Positions 53,101 through 60,739 of a stretch of 64,000 nt of DNA are shown piece by piece. The notes beneath the pieces are model-generated. The model made no database searches, was not told where the DNA came from, and was given only the letters and a program-made list of their open reading frames with translations. A program made the position numbers and the translations under genes. Position 1 is the stretch's first letter, and every line of letters starts with the position of its first letter. The stretch comes from Lysobacterales bacterium (GTDB lineage: Bacteria > Pseudomonadota > Gammaproteobacteria > Xanthomonadales > Ahniellaceae): NCBI GenBank assembly GCA_016703225.1, contig JADJCM010000003.1, forward strand, positions 682,001 through 746,000, given 5' to 3'.

Positions 53101-53214
53101 CGGCAGTTCGCGCAATGGCAGGCGCACGAAGGCGATCAGGCCGAGCACGACCAGCATCAGGCTAGCGACCGTGGCGAAGACCGGCCGACGCACCGAAAGA
53201 TCGGAGAGCACCAT
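50101..53214 (-). CDS. RND multidrug efflux permease (HAE1 family)
   Basis: A 1037-residue inner membrane pump of the hydrophobe/amphiphile efflux-1 family. Twelve transmembrane segments and two large periplasmic loops are evident. The proton relay Asp pair lies in FSINLLTLLALVLAIGLVVDDAIVVLEN (about residues 405-409), the early SVRRPVFATVASLMLVVLGLIAF is TM1, and GRDIEGAANDVRDAVSRV and YVEDGEEYDVVLQ fit the porter domains. It belongs to the AcrB/MexF-like group with relaxed length (relatives such as MdtBC or MuxB). It works with the membrane fusion protein encoded 10 bases upstream and a TolC not present here. Expelled compounds are unknown. Confidence 0.93.
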   Translation of the reverse strand: MVLSDLSVRRPVFATVASLMLVVLGLIAFVRLPLRELPNIDPPIVSVDVSYPGASAGVVETRVTQLMEDALSGIEGVETIQSQSRNGRSSITLEFSLGRDIEGAANDVRDAVSRVADRLPQEADAPQVAKVEGDAEVILWLNLSSPQLDSLALTDYAERYIVDRLSSLEGVAQLRIGGSQRYAMRIWIDRDALAARGLTIAEVEAALRSENIELPAGRLESDTRDFTLRLDRGYAEARDFEALPLTRGDDGHVVRLAEVATVAIESSDRRALFRGNGTPQIGLGVIKTSTANSLDVANRVKDEIARINAGLPEGMKIGVTFDSTIFIDAAVWQVYKTLAEAVFLVVLVIWLFLGSARAALIPAVTVPVCLVAAFIALWAFGFSINLLTLLALVLAIGLVVDDAIVVLENAQRRADLGEPVAVAALRGTRQVAFAVIATTTVLIAVFVPASFIEGNNGRLFRELAVALAAAVAISAFVALTLTPMMCSLLLRPHAATSGFAVRVDAALVAISGSYRRMLERAIGRPSRWALLMLGALAASYGLAQWVPRELAPPEDRGAFFLSVVGPEGAGFDYTATQVLAVEQLLLRYTGEGQPIERVNIRVPGGFGASEEMHTGQGIVVLKPWDQRTLSTAAVVDRVRADMAAVAGVRGLAQIRQGLVRSQGQPFQLVIGGPDYAELVDWRDRLLTRMEKNPRLFAIDSDFKETRPQIRVAVDRERAAALGVSLADIGRTLETMMGSRRVTTYVEDGEEYDVVLQARRDDRAQPADLQNLYVRARSGQLVPLASVVTLSELAEPGSLNRFNRLRAITVSASLAPGYTLGEALEWIGQVAREELPQAAQLDYKGESREYQQSGSALLFTFAMALLIVFLVLAAQFESFLHPLIIMLTVPLAMLGAFAGLAISGSSLNLFSQIGIIMLVGLAAKNGILIVEFANQRRDAGLSVRDAVLESAATRLRPILMTSIATIAGALPLIIAGGPGSASRATIGIVIVFGVSVSTLLSLFVVPAFYLWLAPFTRSPEERTKRLERLEHEAPEVES

Positions 53215-53224
53215 CGGCGCGCCC

Positions 53225-54289
53225 TCAGCCCTGGGCCGCAGCGGCAGCCGCCGCCTCGACCACCTTCGCCCCGGGGCGAAGCTTCACGATGCCTTCGACC
53301 ACCACGCGGTCGCCCGCGGCGAGGCCTTCCAGCACCTCGACGCGACCGCGTTCGCGTGCCCCGGTGCGCACCGCCACCTGGGAGACACTGCCATCGGCCG
53401 CGACACGCCAGGCGAAACTGTTGCGCCCGACCTGCAGCAAGGCCAGCTCCGGAAGCGCCAGCGCCGGCCGCGGTGCGCGCTGTACTTCGACCGTGAGCAG
53501 CATGCCCGGGCGCAGCCGGCGTTCCGGGTTCGGCAGTTCGGCCCGCACCAGCACCGAGCGCGTGACCGGGTCGACGCGCGAATCGATGTGCCGCAGCACG
53601 CCGGCGAACGGCTGCTGCGGCCACGCGGCACTAATCGCCTGCACCTGCTGGCCCGGCGCCAACGCCGGAATCAGCGTCTCCGGCACCGAGAAATCGAGCT
53701 TGATCACCGAGACATCATCGAGCGTGGCGATCGTCGCACCCGGGGTCACGAGCGAACCGGCGCTGATTTGACGCAGGCCCAGCACACCATCGAAGGGCGC
53801 GGTGATGACGCGGTCCGACAACTGTGCGCGCACCTGGTCCATGCGCGCTCGCGCGGCGTCGCGGGTGGCACGCTGGGTGTCGAGCTGGCTGCCGGGGATC
53901 AGGTTCCTGGCCGCGAGTTCCTCACCGCGCTTGAGCTGCTGCTCGGCTTCCTTGAACGCCGCGCGCGCCTCTTCCAGCCCAGCCAGTTGCACCTGGCCGG
54001 TCAGGTCCACCAGCACCTGCCCGGCCTCGACGAAATCGCCGGAATCGAACACGACCTTCTGCACCGTCTCGCTGACCTTGGCGGTGATCGTCACCGACTC
54101 GTTGGCCTTGGCGGTACCCAGCGCCTGCACGCGGTCCTGCCATTCGCTCGGTGCCAGCACGAGGGTGGTGACCGTGATCGGGGCTCCGGCACCACCCGGC
54201 TGCGACCCAGGCTTGCCAGCGCAGCCAGCCAGCAGGCTTGCCACGACCAGCAGCGTCGCGCCGCCAGCCAAGTTCATTGCAGATTTCAT
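53225..54289 (-). CDS. RND efflux periplasmic adaptor (membrane fusion) lipoprotein
   Basis: A 354-residue lipoprotein with lipobox LLAGC (about residues 18-22), a split lipoyl domain (SGDFVEAGQVLVDLTGQVQ and ITAPFDGVLGLRQISAGSLVTPG), a coiled-coil hairpin between them (AGLEEARAAFKEAEQQLKRGEELAARN), a beta-barrel domain and a membrane-proximal end rich in Ala. This is the HlyD/AcrA-type adaptor that bridges the inner membrane pump and TolC. It is the first gene of the two-gene operon; GGAG precedes the ATG at the complement of 54287-54289. No local regulator is evident. Confidence 0.92.
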   Translation of the reverse strand: MKSAMNLAGGATLLVVASLLAGCAGKPGSQPGGAGAPITVTTLVLAPSEWQDRVQALGTAKANESVTITAKVSETVQKVVFDSGDFVEAGQVLVDLTGQVQLAGLEEARAAFKEAEQQLKRGEELAARNLIPGSQLDTQRATRDAARARMDQVRAQLSDRVITAPFDGVLGLRQISAGSLVTPGATIATLDDVSVIKLDFSVPETLIPALAPGQQVQAISAAWPQQPFAGVLRHIDSRVDPVTRSVLVRAELPNPERRLRPGMLLTVEVQRAPRPALALPELALLQVGRNSFAWRVAADGSVSQVAVRTGARERGRVEVLEGLAAGDRVVVEGIVKLRPGAKVVEAAAAAAAQG

Positions 54290-54425
54290 CGACACTCCGT
54301 TTCGCAGCCAGCGCAAGCGACCGCGACTCCATGGACAGGCCGCGATTATGCCGCCGCCGCGAGCCCGCGCCTGTCACGTCGTGTCAACCGGCGCACTGCT
54401 CCGCACAGCGTGCGCACGGTTGCCC

Positions 54426-57400
54426 TCAATTCTCGAAGCCGTCCTTGAACAGGCCTTCGATCAACGTGGTGAGCAGGGTGCTGTTGTTGGCTGGCACCGG
54501 ATCGTCCATGCCGCTGAGCAACGACACCGCCGCCGCCGAGACGATGGCGACGCTGGCGAGCGGATCCACGGTGCCGGAAACGACGTAGACGACGCTACCG
54601 CCCACCGCCACGGTAACGCTGGCATCGGCGACATTGCCGCTGCCCGACGCGGTGCAGGTCGAGCCCGGGCCGGGCGTGCAGGCCCAGGTCTTGCCGAGCA
54701 CGCTGGCCGGAATCGACGAGGTCACCACCGCGCCGCTGACCGGCTTGGGTCCGGCATTGCTCACCGTGATCGTCAGCGCGATCGGTTGCCCGGCCACGGC
54801 GATGCCGCCATCACTCATCGTGATCGAGGCATCGGCATCGTTGTCGATGTTGACCACGCCGATATTGGCCGGGTTGACCGCCGCGTAGTTCGTGTCGGCG
54901 GAGGCGAGCGTGGTCACGATGCTGTAAGCGACATCGCCGTCGCCGAGCAAGTCATTGACGCCGGTGAGGGTGGCGACTTGCGGCGTCTGCCAGTTGCCGG
55001 TGGTGAACAGCAGCGGAGTCGTCACCGTGCCCTCGCCCGGATCGGAACTCGCCAGGTTCAGCGTGACACTGGCTTGCGGCTGCACGCTCAGATGTGCGGT
55101 GAAGGTGTCGGTGGCACCGAGTTCGGACGTCTGCAGCCCCGAGGTGGCGCTGAACAGCACCGCCGGATTGATCGCCTGGCAGCTGTTGGTGCAACCGTCG
55201 CTGTTGATCGTGTTGCCGTCGTCGCATTGCTCGCCGATGCCGGTGTGGACCCAGCCGTCACCGCAGCCTTCCAGCGTGCACACCGCGCTGCAGCCGTCGT
55301 TGGAAACGGCATTGCCGTCGTCGCACTGTTCCGGCGGTTCGGTCAGGGTGTTGCCGCAGACCTGGGTGGCCGCGAGCATGACCAGCACGTTGATGCTCGG
55401 CGAGAACTCGGAGACGCCGTGCACGGAATGCTCGGCGATGGCCGCCATGGTCATGCCCGGGCCAGGCACGCCGAGCACCACGCCGACCGAGAAGATGCCG
55501 AAGCCATCGGCGATGTTTTCGCCGAGATGCACCTGCCCCTCGCCATAGCCGCTGGGATCGGCGCCGTCGCGGAACACCGTCACCAGGCAACCTCCGCAGG
55601 CGCGTCCGCGCACCAGATAGTTGCCGCCACCGAGGCTGGTCAGCGCCAGGATCACCGGATGATTGAGCAGTCCGTTCGGACCGCTGTCGGCATCACCGGA
55701 ATCGTTCGGCGTCACTCCGTTCGGCGGGTCACCGGGTGCGACCAGATTGATGCCGAGCCCACCATTGCCGTGGATGACGCCGTAATAGTTGCCGTCGAAG
55801 CGGTTGTCGGAACCGGCCTCGATGCGGATGCCGTCGCCCATGTTGCCGATGACGCTGACCGCATAGCCCATCGTGGTGCCGGAGGCGCCGTCGATCCAGA
55901 CGCCGTGGCCGTTGTTCGGCTGCGCCACGCTTCCGACTTCGGCGCTGCGGATGGAATTGCCGGTGGTGGCGCTGCCCTGCAGCTTGATGCCCGGGCCCTG
56001 ATTGGCGCGGACCGCGCCGCTGATGCAGCTGGTCTCGCCCAGCAGGTTGCCGTCAGCACCGGCATCGATCAACACGCCGCCCTGCAGGTTGCCGAACGCA
56101 TTGCTGCCGTCGGTGCCGCTGCGGAAAGCATTCAGCGCGTTGCCATCAGCAGCCTCGCCATGGATGTGGAAACCGAAGCCGCCGTTGTCGGTGGCGATGA
56201 CCGCGCCGTTGCAACCCGGCTGCCCGAGACTGTTGCCAGCGCCACTGATGAACACGCCGTCGGCACCGAAGTTGCGCAGCCACAGGCCCCGCACCAGCAC
56301 CTGGTCGGCGGTCACGCGCAGACCAGTGGCTCCGACACCGGCCAAGGTACCGTCGAGGATCACCTGCGGCTGTGTCGACACCGGTCCTTGCACGGTCAAT
56401 GCGTTGACGGCCAGGTCGGGCAAGGTCGAACCGACGTTGATCACGCCGGGATTGAACACGCCGGTATCGAAGACGATGGTGTCACCGCTCGCTGCGATGG
56501 TCAGCGCACCGCGCAGGGTGCAGTCGTTGGCAGCCGCGGTGCAGACGCTGACCAGCGCGTCATCGGTACGGTCGACGACCCGCTGGACGGCGGGATTGGC
56601 GACGTTGGCGCTGAACTCGGAAACGTTATTCGCGGCGTCCTTGGCGAACGCCGTGATCGACTGACCGATCGCGAGCGGCACCACGGTGCTCCAGTTGCCG
56701 CTGCCGTCCACCGCCGCGGAAATCAGGTATTCGATCCCCTCGCCGTGGCCGGAGGGGTCGGCGGCGACGCGATACAGATAGACGTTGCAACCGAGGCAGC
56801 CGCTGCCGGAGACCGCCACGTTTCCGGCACCGATGCTGTTGATCGTGGTGATCACTGGAAAGTTCAGCAGGCCATTCGGCCCGCTGTCGGCATCGCCGGG
56901 ATCGTTCGGCGTGACTCCGTTCGGCGGATCGCCTGGCGCCACCAAGTTGATGCCGAGCCCGCCATTGCCGTGGACGATCGCGTAAGAGTTGCCGTCCAGC
57001 CAGTTGCCGGAACCGGCCTCGATGCGGATTCCATCGCCGCCATTGCCAATGACGCTGACCACATACGACATCGCCGTGTCGGCCGCACCGTCCATCCAGA
57101 TGCCATGGCCGGCATTCGGTTGCGTCACGCTGCCGACCTCGACGTTGCGGATGAGGTTCGCATTGGTGCCGACACCATGCAGCTTGATTCCCGGCCCCAG
57201 GTTGGCGCGGTAGACGCCGCCGGCGCAGCCGTATCCGCCGATGCCGGTGCCGTCGGCGCCGCCCTCGACCAGCAATCCGCCGAGGCCATTGCCGAGCGCG
57301 CTGCTGCCGTCGGTGCCAACCATGTGGCTGAACAGCTGATTGGCGTCAGCCGCTTCGCCGCTGATGCGAATGCCCCAGTTGCTGTTGCCGGTAACGACCA

Positions 57401-59081
57401 GGCCGCGCATCGGCGTGCAGCTGCTGTGCCCGAGGTGATTGCCGGACCCGGTCACGACCACGCCGTCGGTGGCAAATCCGCGGATCCACAACCCGCTCAC
57501 GACATTGCCGTTGCTGGCCAGGAGCAGACCTTGGCCATTGGTATCGAAGGACGAGCCATCGAGAATGACCTGTGGCGTGGCACTGATCGGGCCCTCGATG
57601 GTCAGCGACCCCTGCGTGATCGCGGGCAGACTCGTCAGCGGGCTGATTACCCCGGGACTGAACACGCCGGCATCAAACACGATGCTGTCGCCGGCGCCGG
57701 CCACGGTCAATGCGCCGCGCAGGGTGCAGTCCGAAGCCGCTGCCGTGCAGGCGCTGACCAGTGCGTCATCAGTGCGGTCGACGGTGAACTGATCGACCGG
57801 ATTGAGCACGTTGGCGCCAAACTCGGAGAGGTTGTTCGCCGGGTCCTTCGCGAATGCGGTCAGCGACTGGCCGATCGCGAGCGGCACGATCGCATTCCAG
57901 TTGCCGCCGCCGTCGGCCGTGGCCGTGGTGATGTAGTCCAGTCCCTCGCCGTGGCCCGACGGGTCGGCGGCGACGCGATAGAGGGAGACGGTGCACCCGG
58001 CGCAGGCGCTGCCGGTCAACGCGACATTGCCGCTGCCGGCGCCGACGATGGTCGTGATCACCGGGAAGTTCAACAAGCCATTCGGACCACTGTCGGCATC
58101 GCCGGGATCGTTCGGCGTCACCCCGTTCGGCGGATCTCCCGGCGCCACCAAATTGATGCCGAGCCCGCCATTGCTGTGAATGACCCCGTAATAGTTGCCA
58201 TCGAACCAGTTGCCGGAACCGGCTTCGATGCGGATGCCATCGCCGCCGTTGCCGATGGCGCTGACGACGTAGGACATCGCCGTGTTCGAGGCGCCGTCGA
58301 TCCAGATGCCGTGGCCGGTATTGGGCTGCGCCACGCTGCCCGCTTCGACACTACGGAGCAGATTGCCGGTGGTGGCGCTGCCCTGCAGCTTGACTCCGGG
58401 GCCCTGGTTCGCGCGCACCATGCCGCCGTAGCATCCATACGCACCGATCTGATTGGCGTCGGCGCCACCGTCGACCAGCACGCCGCCCAGGCCATTGCCG
58501 AGCGCATTGCTGCCGTCGGTACCGCTACGAAAGTGATTCAGCAGATTGCCATCTGCCGCCTCGCCATTGATATGGAAACCGTAGCCACCGTTGCCGGTGC
58601 TGATGACGACACCGAAGCTGCAGTTCGACTGACCGAAACTGTTGCCGGCGCCGCTGATGAACACGCCGTCGCCGCCGAAGTTGCGCAGCCACAAGCCGCG
58701 CACCACCACTGAATTGGCGGTCACGTGCAGGCCATGGGTGCCGGCACCAGCTGAAGTGCCGTCGAGGATCACCTGCGGCTGTGCGGCCAGCGGTCCCTCG
58801 ACGGTCAGCGTGTTGACCGCGAGGTTGGGCAAGGCCGAGCCGAGATTGATCACGCCGGGGTTGAACACCGCTGCATCGAAGACGATGGTGTCGCCGGTTC
58901 CGGCTACGGTCAGCGCACCGCGCAAGGTGCAGTCGGAAGCCGCCGCGCTGCAGGTGCTGACCAGCGCGTCATCGGTGCGATCCACCGTGCGGATCACCGC
59001 TGCCTGCCCCAGCGATGGACCGAGCAAGCACAGCAGCACCAGCCGGCCCAAGCCTTCATACCCTGCGGACTGTCGATGCAT
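54426..59081 (-). CDS. Giant secreted CSLREA/beta-helix protein ending in LFKDGFEN
   Basis: A 1551-residue exported protein. After the signal peptide (GRLVLLCLLGPSLGQAA, about residues 12-28), three tandem modules of about 400 residues start near residues 31, 432 and 834, each opening VDRTDDALVS followed by a CSLREA-like CTAAASDCTLRGAL block and a long right-handed beta-helix with GDGVFISGAGN turns. Two DUF4215-type cysteine motifs (CGNTLTEPPEQCDDGNAVSNDGC, EQCDDGNTINSDGC) lie near residues 1240-1310, then a Calx-beta-like region and a DUF11 domain. The last residues are LFKDGFEN. The modules are highly similar to each other. Probably surface-associated or secreted; no catalytic site identified. 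Confidence 0.88.
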   Translation of the reverse strand: MHRQSAGYEGLGRLVLLCLLGPSLGQAAVIRTVDRTDDALVSTCSAAASDCTLRGALTVAGTGDTIVFDAAVFNPGVINLGSALPNLAVNTLTVEGPLAAQPQVILDGTSAGAGTHGLHVTANSVVVRGLWLRNFGGDGVFISGAGNSFGQSNCSFGVVISTGNGGYGFHINGEAADGNLLNHFRSGTDGSNALGNGLGGVLVDGGADANQIGAYGCYGGMVRANQGPGVKLQGSATTGNLLRSVEAGSVAQPNTGHGIWIDGASNTAMSYVVSAIGNGGDGIRIEAGSGNWFDGNYYGVIHSNGGLGINLVAPGDPPNGVTPNDPGDADSGPNGLLNFPVITTIVGAGSGNVALTGSACAGCTVSLYRVAADPSGHGEGLDYITTATADGGGNWNAIVPLAIGQSLTAFAKDPANNLSEFGANVLNPVDQFTVDRTDDALVSACTAAASDCTLRGALTVAGAGDSIVFDAGVFSPGVISPLTSLPAITQGSLTIEGPISATPQVILDGSSFDTNGQGLLLASNGNVVSGLWIRGFATDGVVVTGSGNHLGHSSCTPMRGLVVTGNSNWGIRISGEAADANQLFSHMVGTDGSSALGNGLGGLLVEGGADGTGIGGYGCAGGVYRANLGPGIKLHGVGTNANLIRNVEVGSVTQPNAGHGIWMDGAADTAMSYVVSVIGNGGDGIRIEAGSGNWLDGNSYAIVHGNGGLGINLVAPGDPPNGVTPNDPGDADSGPNGLLNFPVITTINSIGAGNVAVSGSGCLGCNVYLYRVAADPSGHGEGIEYLISAAVDGSGNWSTVVPLAIGQSITAFAKDAANNVSEFSANVANPAVQRVVDRTDDALVSVCTAAANDCTLRGALTIAASGDTIVFDTGVFNPGVINVGSTLPDLAVNALTVQGPVSTQPQVILDGTLAGVGATGLRVTADQVLVRGLWLRNFGADGVFISGAGNSLGQPGCNGAVIATDNGGFGFHIHGEAADGNALNAFRSGTDGSNAFGNLQGGVLIDAGADGNLLGETSCISGAVRANQGPGIKLQGSATTGNSIRSAEVGSVAQPNNGHGVWIDGASGTTMGYAVSVIGNMGDGIRIEAGSDNRFDGNYYGVIHGNGGLGINLVAPGDPPNGVTPNDSGDADSGPNGLLNHPVILALTSLGGGNYLVRGRACGGCLVTVFRDGADPSGYGEGQVHLGENIADGFGIFSVGVVLGVPGPGMTMAAIAEHSVHGVSEFSPSINVLVMLAATQVCGNTLTEPPEQCDDGNAVSNDGCSAVCTLEGCGDGWVHTGIGEQCDDGNTINSDGCTNSCQAINPAVLFSATSGLQTSELGATDTFTAHLSVQPQASVTLNLASSDPGEGTVTTPLLFTTGNWQTPQVATLTGVNDLLGDGDVAYSIVTTLASADTNYAAVNPANIGVVNIDNDADASITMSDGGIAVAGQPIALTITVSNAGPKPVSGAVVTSSIPASVLGKTWACTPGPGSTCTASGSGNVADASVTVAVGGSVVYVVSGTVDPLASVAIVSAAAVSLLSGMDDPVPANNSTLLTTLIEGLFKDGFEN

Positions 59082-59208
59082 CGTCCTCTCCACCGTTCCG
59101 TGAAAATTGCAACATAACATGTCGCGCGACCGCCCTCTGGTTTGGCACTCGACAACCCTCGCGATGCTATCGCGCTATCATCGCTGTCCGGTGCCCGGGA
59201 GCGCAGCG

Positions 59209-59454
59209 ATGGCCCAGATCCTCGTCAGGAACCTTGATGAAGCGGTGAAATCCGCCCTCCAGCAACGTGCCGCGCGTCGCGGTGTGAGCATGGAAGCCGA
59301 GGCGCGCGAGATCCTGCAACGTGCCTTGCTGCGTCCGTCCGTCGCACGAGCCGGCTTGGGCACTCGCTTCAGGAAGCGGTTTGCCCGGGTCGGCGGTGTC
59401 GAACTGGAGCTGCCCGACCCGGCGATTGCGAAGCCAGCCGAGCTGTTCGAGTGA
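59209..59454 (+). CDS. FitA-type ribbon-helix-helix antitoxin
   Basis: An 81-residue protein: MAQILVRNLDEAVKSALQQRAARRGVSMEAEAREILQRALL at the N-terminus is the ribbon-helix-helix DNA-binding fold of FitA/VapB-type antitoxins (ILVRNL strand, helices with GVSMEAEARE). The C-terminal part probably occupies the toxin active site. The ATG at 59209 follows GGGAGCG and fits the family start; a much longer upstream frame overlaps the giant secreted gene's 5' end on the other strand. It overlaps the toxin gene by 4 bases (GTGA). Confidence 0.88.
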   Translation: MAQILVRNLDEAVKSALQQRAARRGVSMEAEAREILQRALLRPSVARAGLGTRFRKRFARVGGVELELPDPAIAKPAELFE

Positions 59455-59870
59455 TCGTCCTCGATACGAATGTGGTGTCCGAGTTCATGCGGCCGGCGCC
59501 AAGCATCGCGGTCGCATCATGGCTCGATGCGCAAATCGCCGACCACATCTGGATCTGCGCCATCACCGTCTACGAAATCGAATTCGGCCTGGAGCTGATC
59601 GACGACAGCGCACGTCGACTGCGGCTGCGCCGTGCATTCCAGTCCATGGTGGAGCAAGACCTCGACGGGCGGGTTCTTCCCTTCGACGCCGACGCCGCGG
59701 CGCGAACCGCATCGATCTCGGCCTTGACCCGCAAGCAAGGCCGCCCGATCGAACAGCGCGACGCCATGATCGCGGGCATCGTCCGCCAGCGAAACGCACG
59801 GCTCGCGACCAGAAACCTACGGCACTTCAACGATTGCGGAATCGACTTGATCGATCCATGGTCGGCCTGA
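59451..59870 (+). CDS. FitB/VapC-type PIN-domain toxin
   Basis: A 139-residue PIN-domain ribonuclease. Conserved acidic residues are Asp in VLDTNVVSE (residue 5), Glu in ITVYEIEFG, Asp in RDAMIAG, and TRNLRHFNDCGIDLIDPW at the C-terminus. These form the Mg-dependent active site of FitB/VapC toxins, which cleave RNA. The GTG start overlaps the antitoxin stop. It is the third toxin-antitoxin module in the window and lies just before the PspA operon, with no shared promoter evident. Confidence 0.92.
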   Translation: MIVLDTNVVSEFMRPAPSIAVASWLDAQIADHIWICAITVYEIEFGLELIDDSARRLRLRRAFQSMVEQDLDGRVLPFDADAAARTASISALTRKQGRPIEQRDAMIAGIVRQRNARLATRNLRHFNDCGIDLIDPWSA

Positions 59871-59976
59871 TGCGCATGCGGGCTTCCGGGCGAATTCACA
59901 CCCCTTGCAGCGCAGCATAAACCCGCTAACGTGTCGGCCGTCGCCGCGAGGCTTTGCGCTTGCTTGAGGAGTGGTC

Positions 59977-60735
59977 ATGTTCCAGCGCTTGATCAATGTG
60001 TTCAAAGGCTTCTTCGCCCTGTTCGTCAAGGACATGGAGAAGCGCAGCCCGGAAGCGCTGCTCGAACTCGAGCAGGAAAACCTGCGCAAGCAGATCGCGA
60101 GTTACAACCAGGGGCTGGCCGGCCATGCCGGGCTGGCCGAGCGGCTGATGAGCCAGGTGCGCAAGCTCGAGAGCGAGGAATCCGAACTGCGCGCCAAGAC
60201 CACCGCGCACCTGCGCGCCGGCAACAAGCAGGCCGCGGGCCAGTACGCATTGCGCCTGCAGACCGTGGCGCGCGAGCTGGAAGAGAACCGCAAGCAGCTC
60301 GAGTCGGCCGAAGGCACCTACAAGGACCTGATCAAGGCGCGCGACGTCGCGGTGAATGCCGCGCGCGCCAAGATCGAAGGCCTGAAGGGCGCGATCAACG
60401 ACATGAAGATGAAGAAGGCGATGGCCGAGATGAACGAGATGGCAGCCGGCATGATCGGCTCGATCGGCGGTTCCGGCGATACCTTGAACCGTCTGCACGA
60501 AATGGTCGAAGAGGAGCGCACCAAGGCCGCCGGCCGCGCCCGTGTCGCCAAGGACGCGCTCGACATGACCGACGTGAATCTCAAGGAAGCCGAGATGACC
60601 GCGCTCGCCGACCAGGCGCTGGCCGACTTCGCGGCCGCGGAGGGCCTTTCGCTCGGCAACGAGGCAGCACCCGCCCCGGCGGCGCGCAACATGGGTGCGG
60701 CGGCGGAGAAACCGTCCGAATCGCAGCAGGGTTGA
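59977..60735 (+). CDS. PspA/IM30 family membrane-remodelling protein
   Basis: A 252-residue, mostly alpha-helical protein of the PspA/IM30 (Vipp1) family, members of the ESCRT-III superfamily. MFQRLINVFKGFFALFVKDMEKRSPEALLELEQENLRKQIASYN is the amphipathic helix 0 plus start of the long coiled-coil hairpin; charged helices continue to about residue 215, then a flexible Ala/Pro/Glu-rich tail. GGAG precedes the ATG at 59977 better than the GTG at 59971. PspA-type proteins bind damaged inner membranes. There is no PspF, PspB or PspC nearby. It heads a tightly packed set of four genes. Confidence 0.9.
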   Translation: MFQRLINVFKGFFALFVKDMEKRSPEALLELEQENLRKQIASYNQGLAGHAGLAERLMSQVRKLESEESELRAKTTAHLRAGNKQAAGQYALRLQTVARELEENRKQLESAEGTYKDLIKARDVAVNAARAKIEGLKGAINDMKMKKAMAEMNEMAAGMIGSIGGSGDTLNRLHEMVEEERTKAAGRARVAKDALDMTDVNLKEAEMTALADQALADFAAAEGLSLGNEAAPAPAARNMGAAAEKPSESQQG

Positions 60736-60739
60736 TCGG

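Noticed and set aside
53802..58712. A 1636-codon open frame on the plus strand opposite the CSLREA protein gene
   Set aside because: It is antisense to a repeat-rich, signal-peptide protein whose domains are clear. Its own product is low-complexity, with the period of the other strand's repeats, and no family is visible. High GC content makes long shadow frames common.
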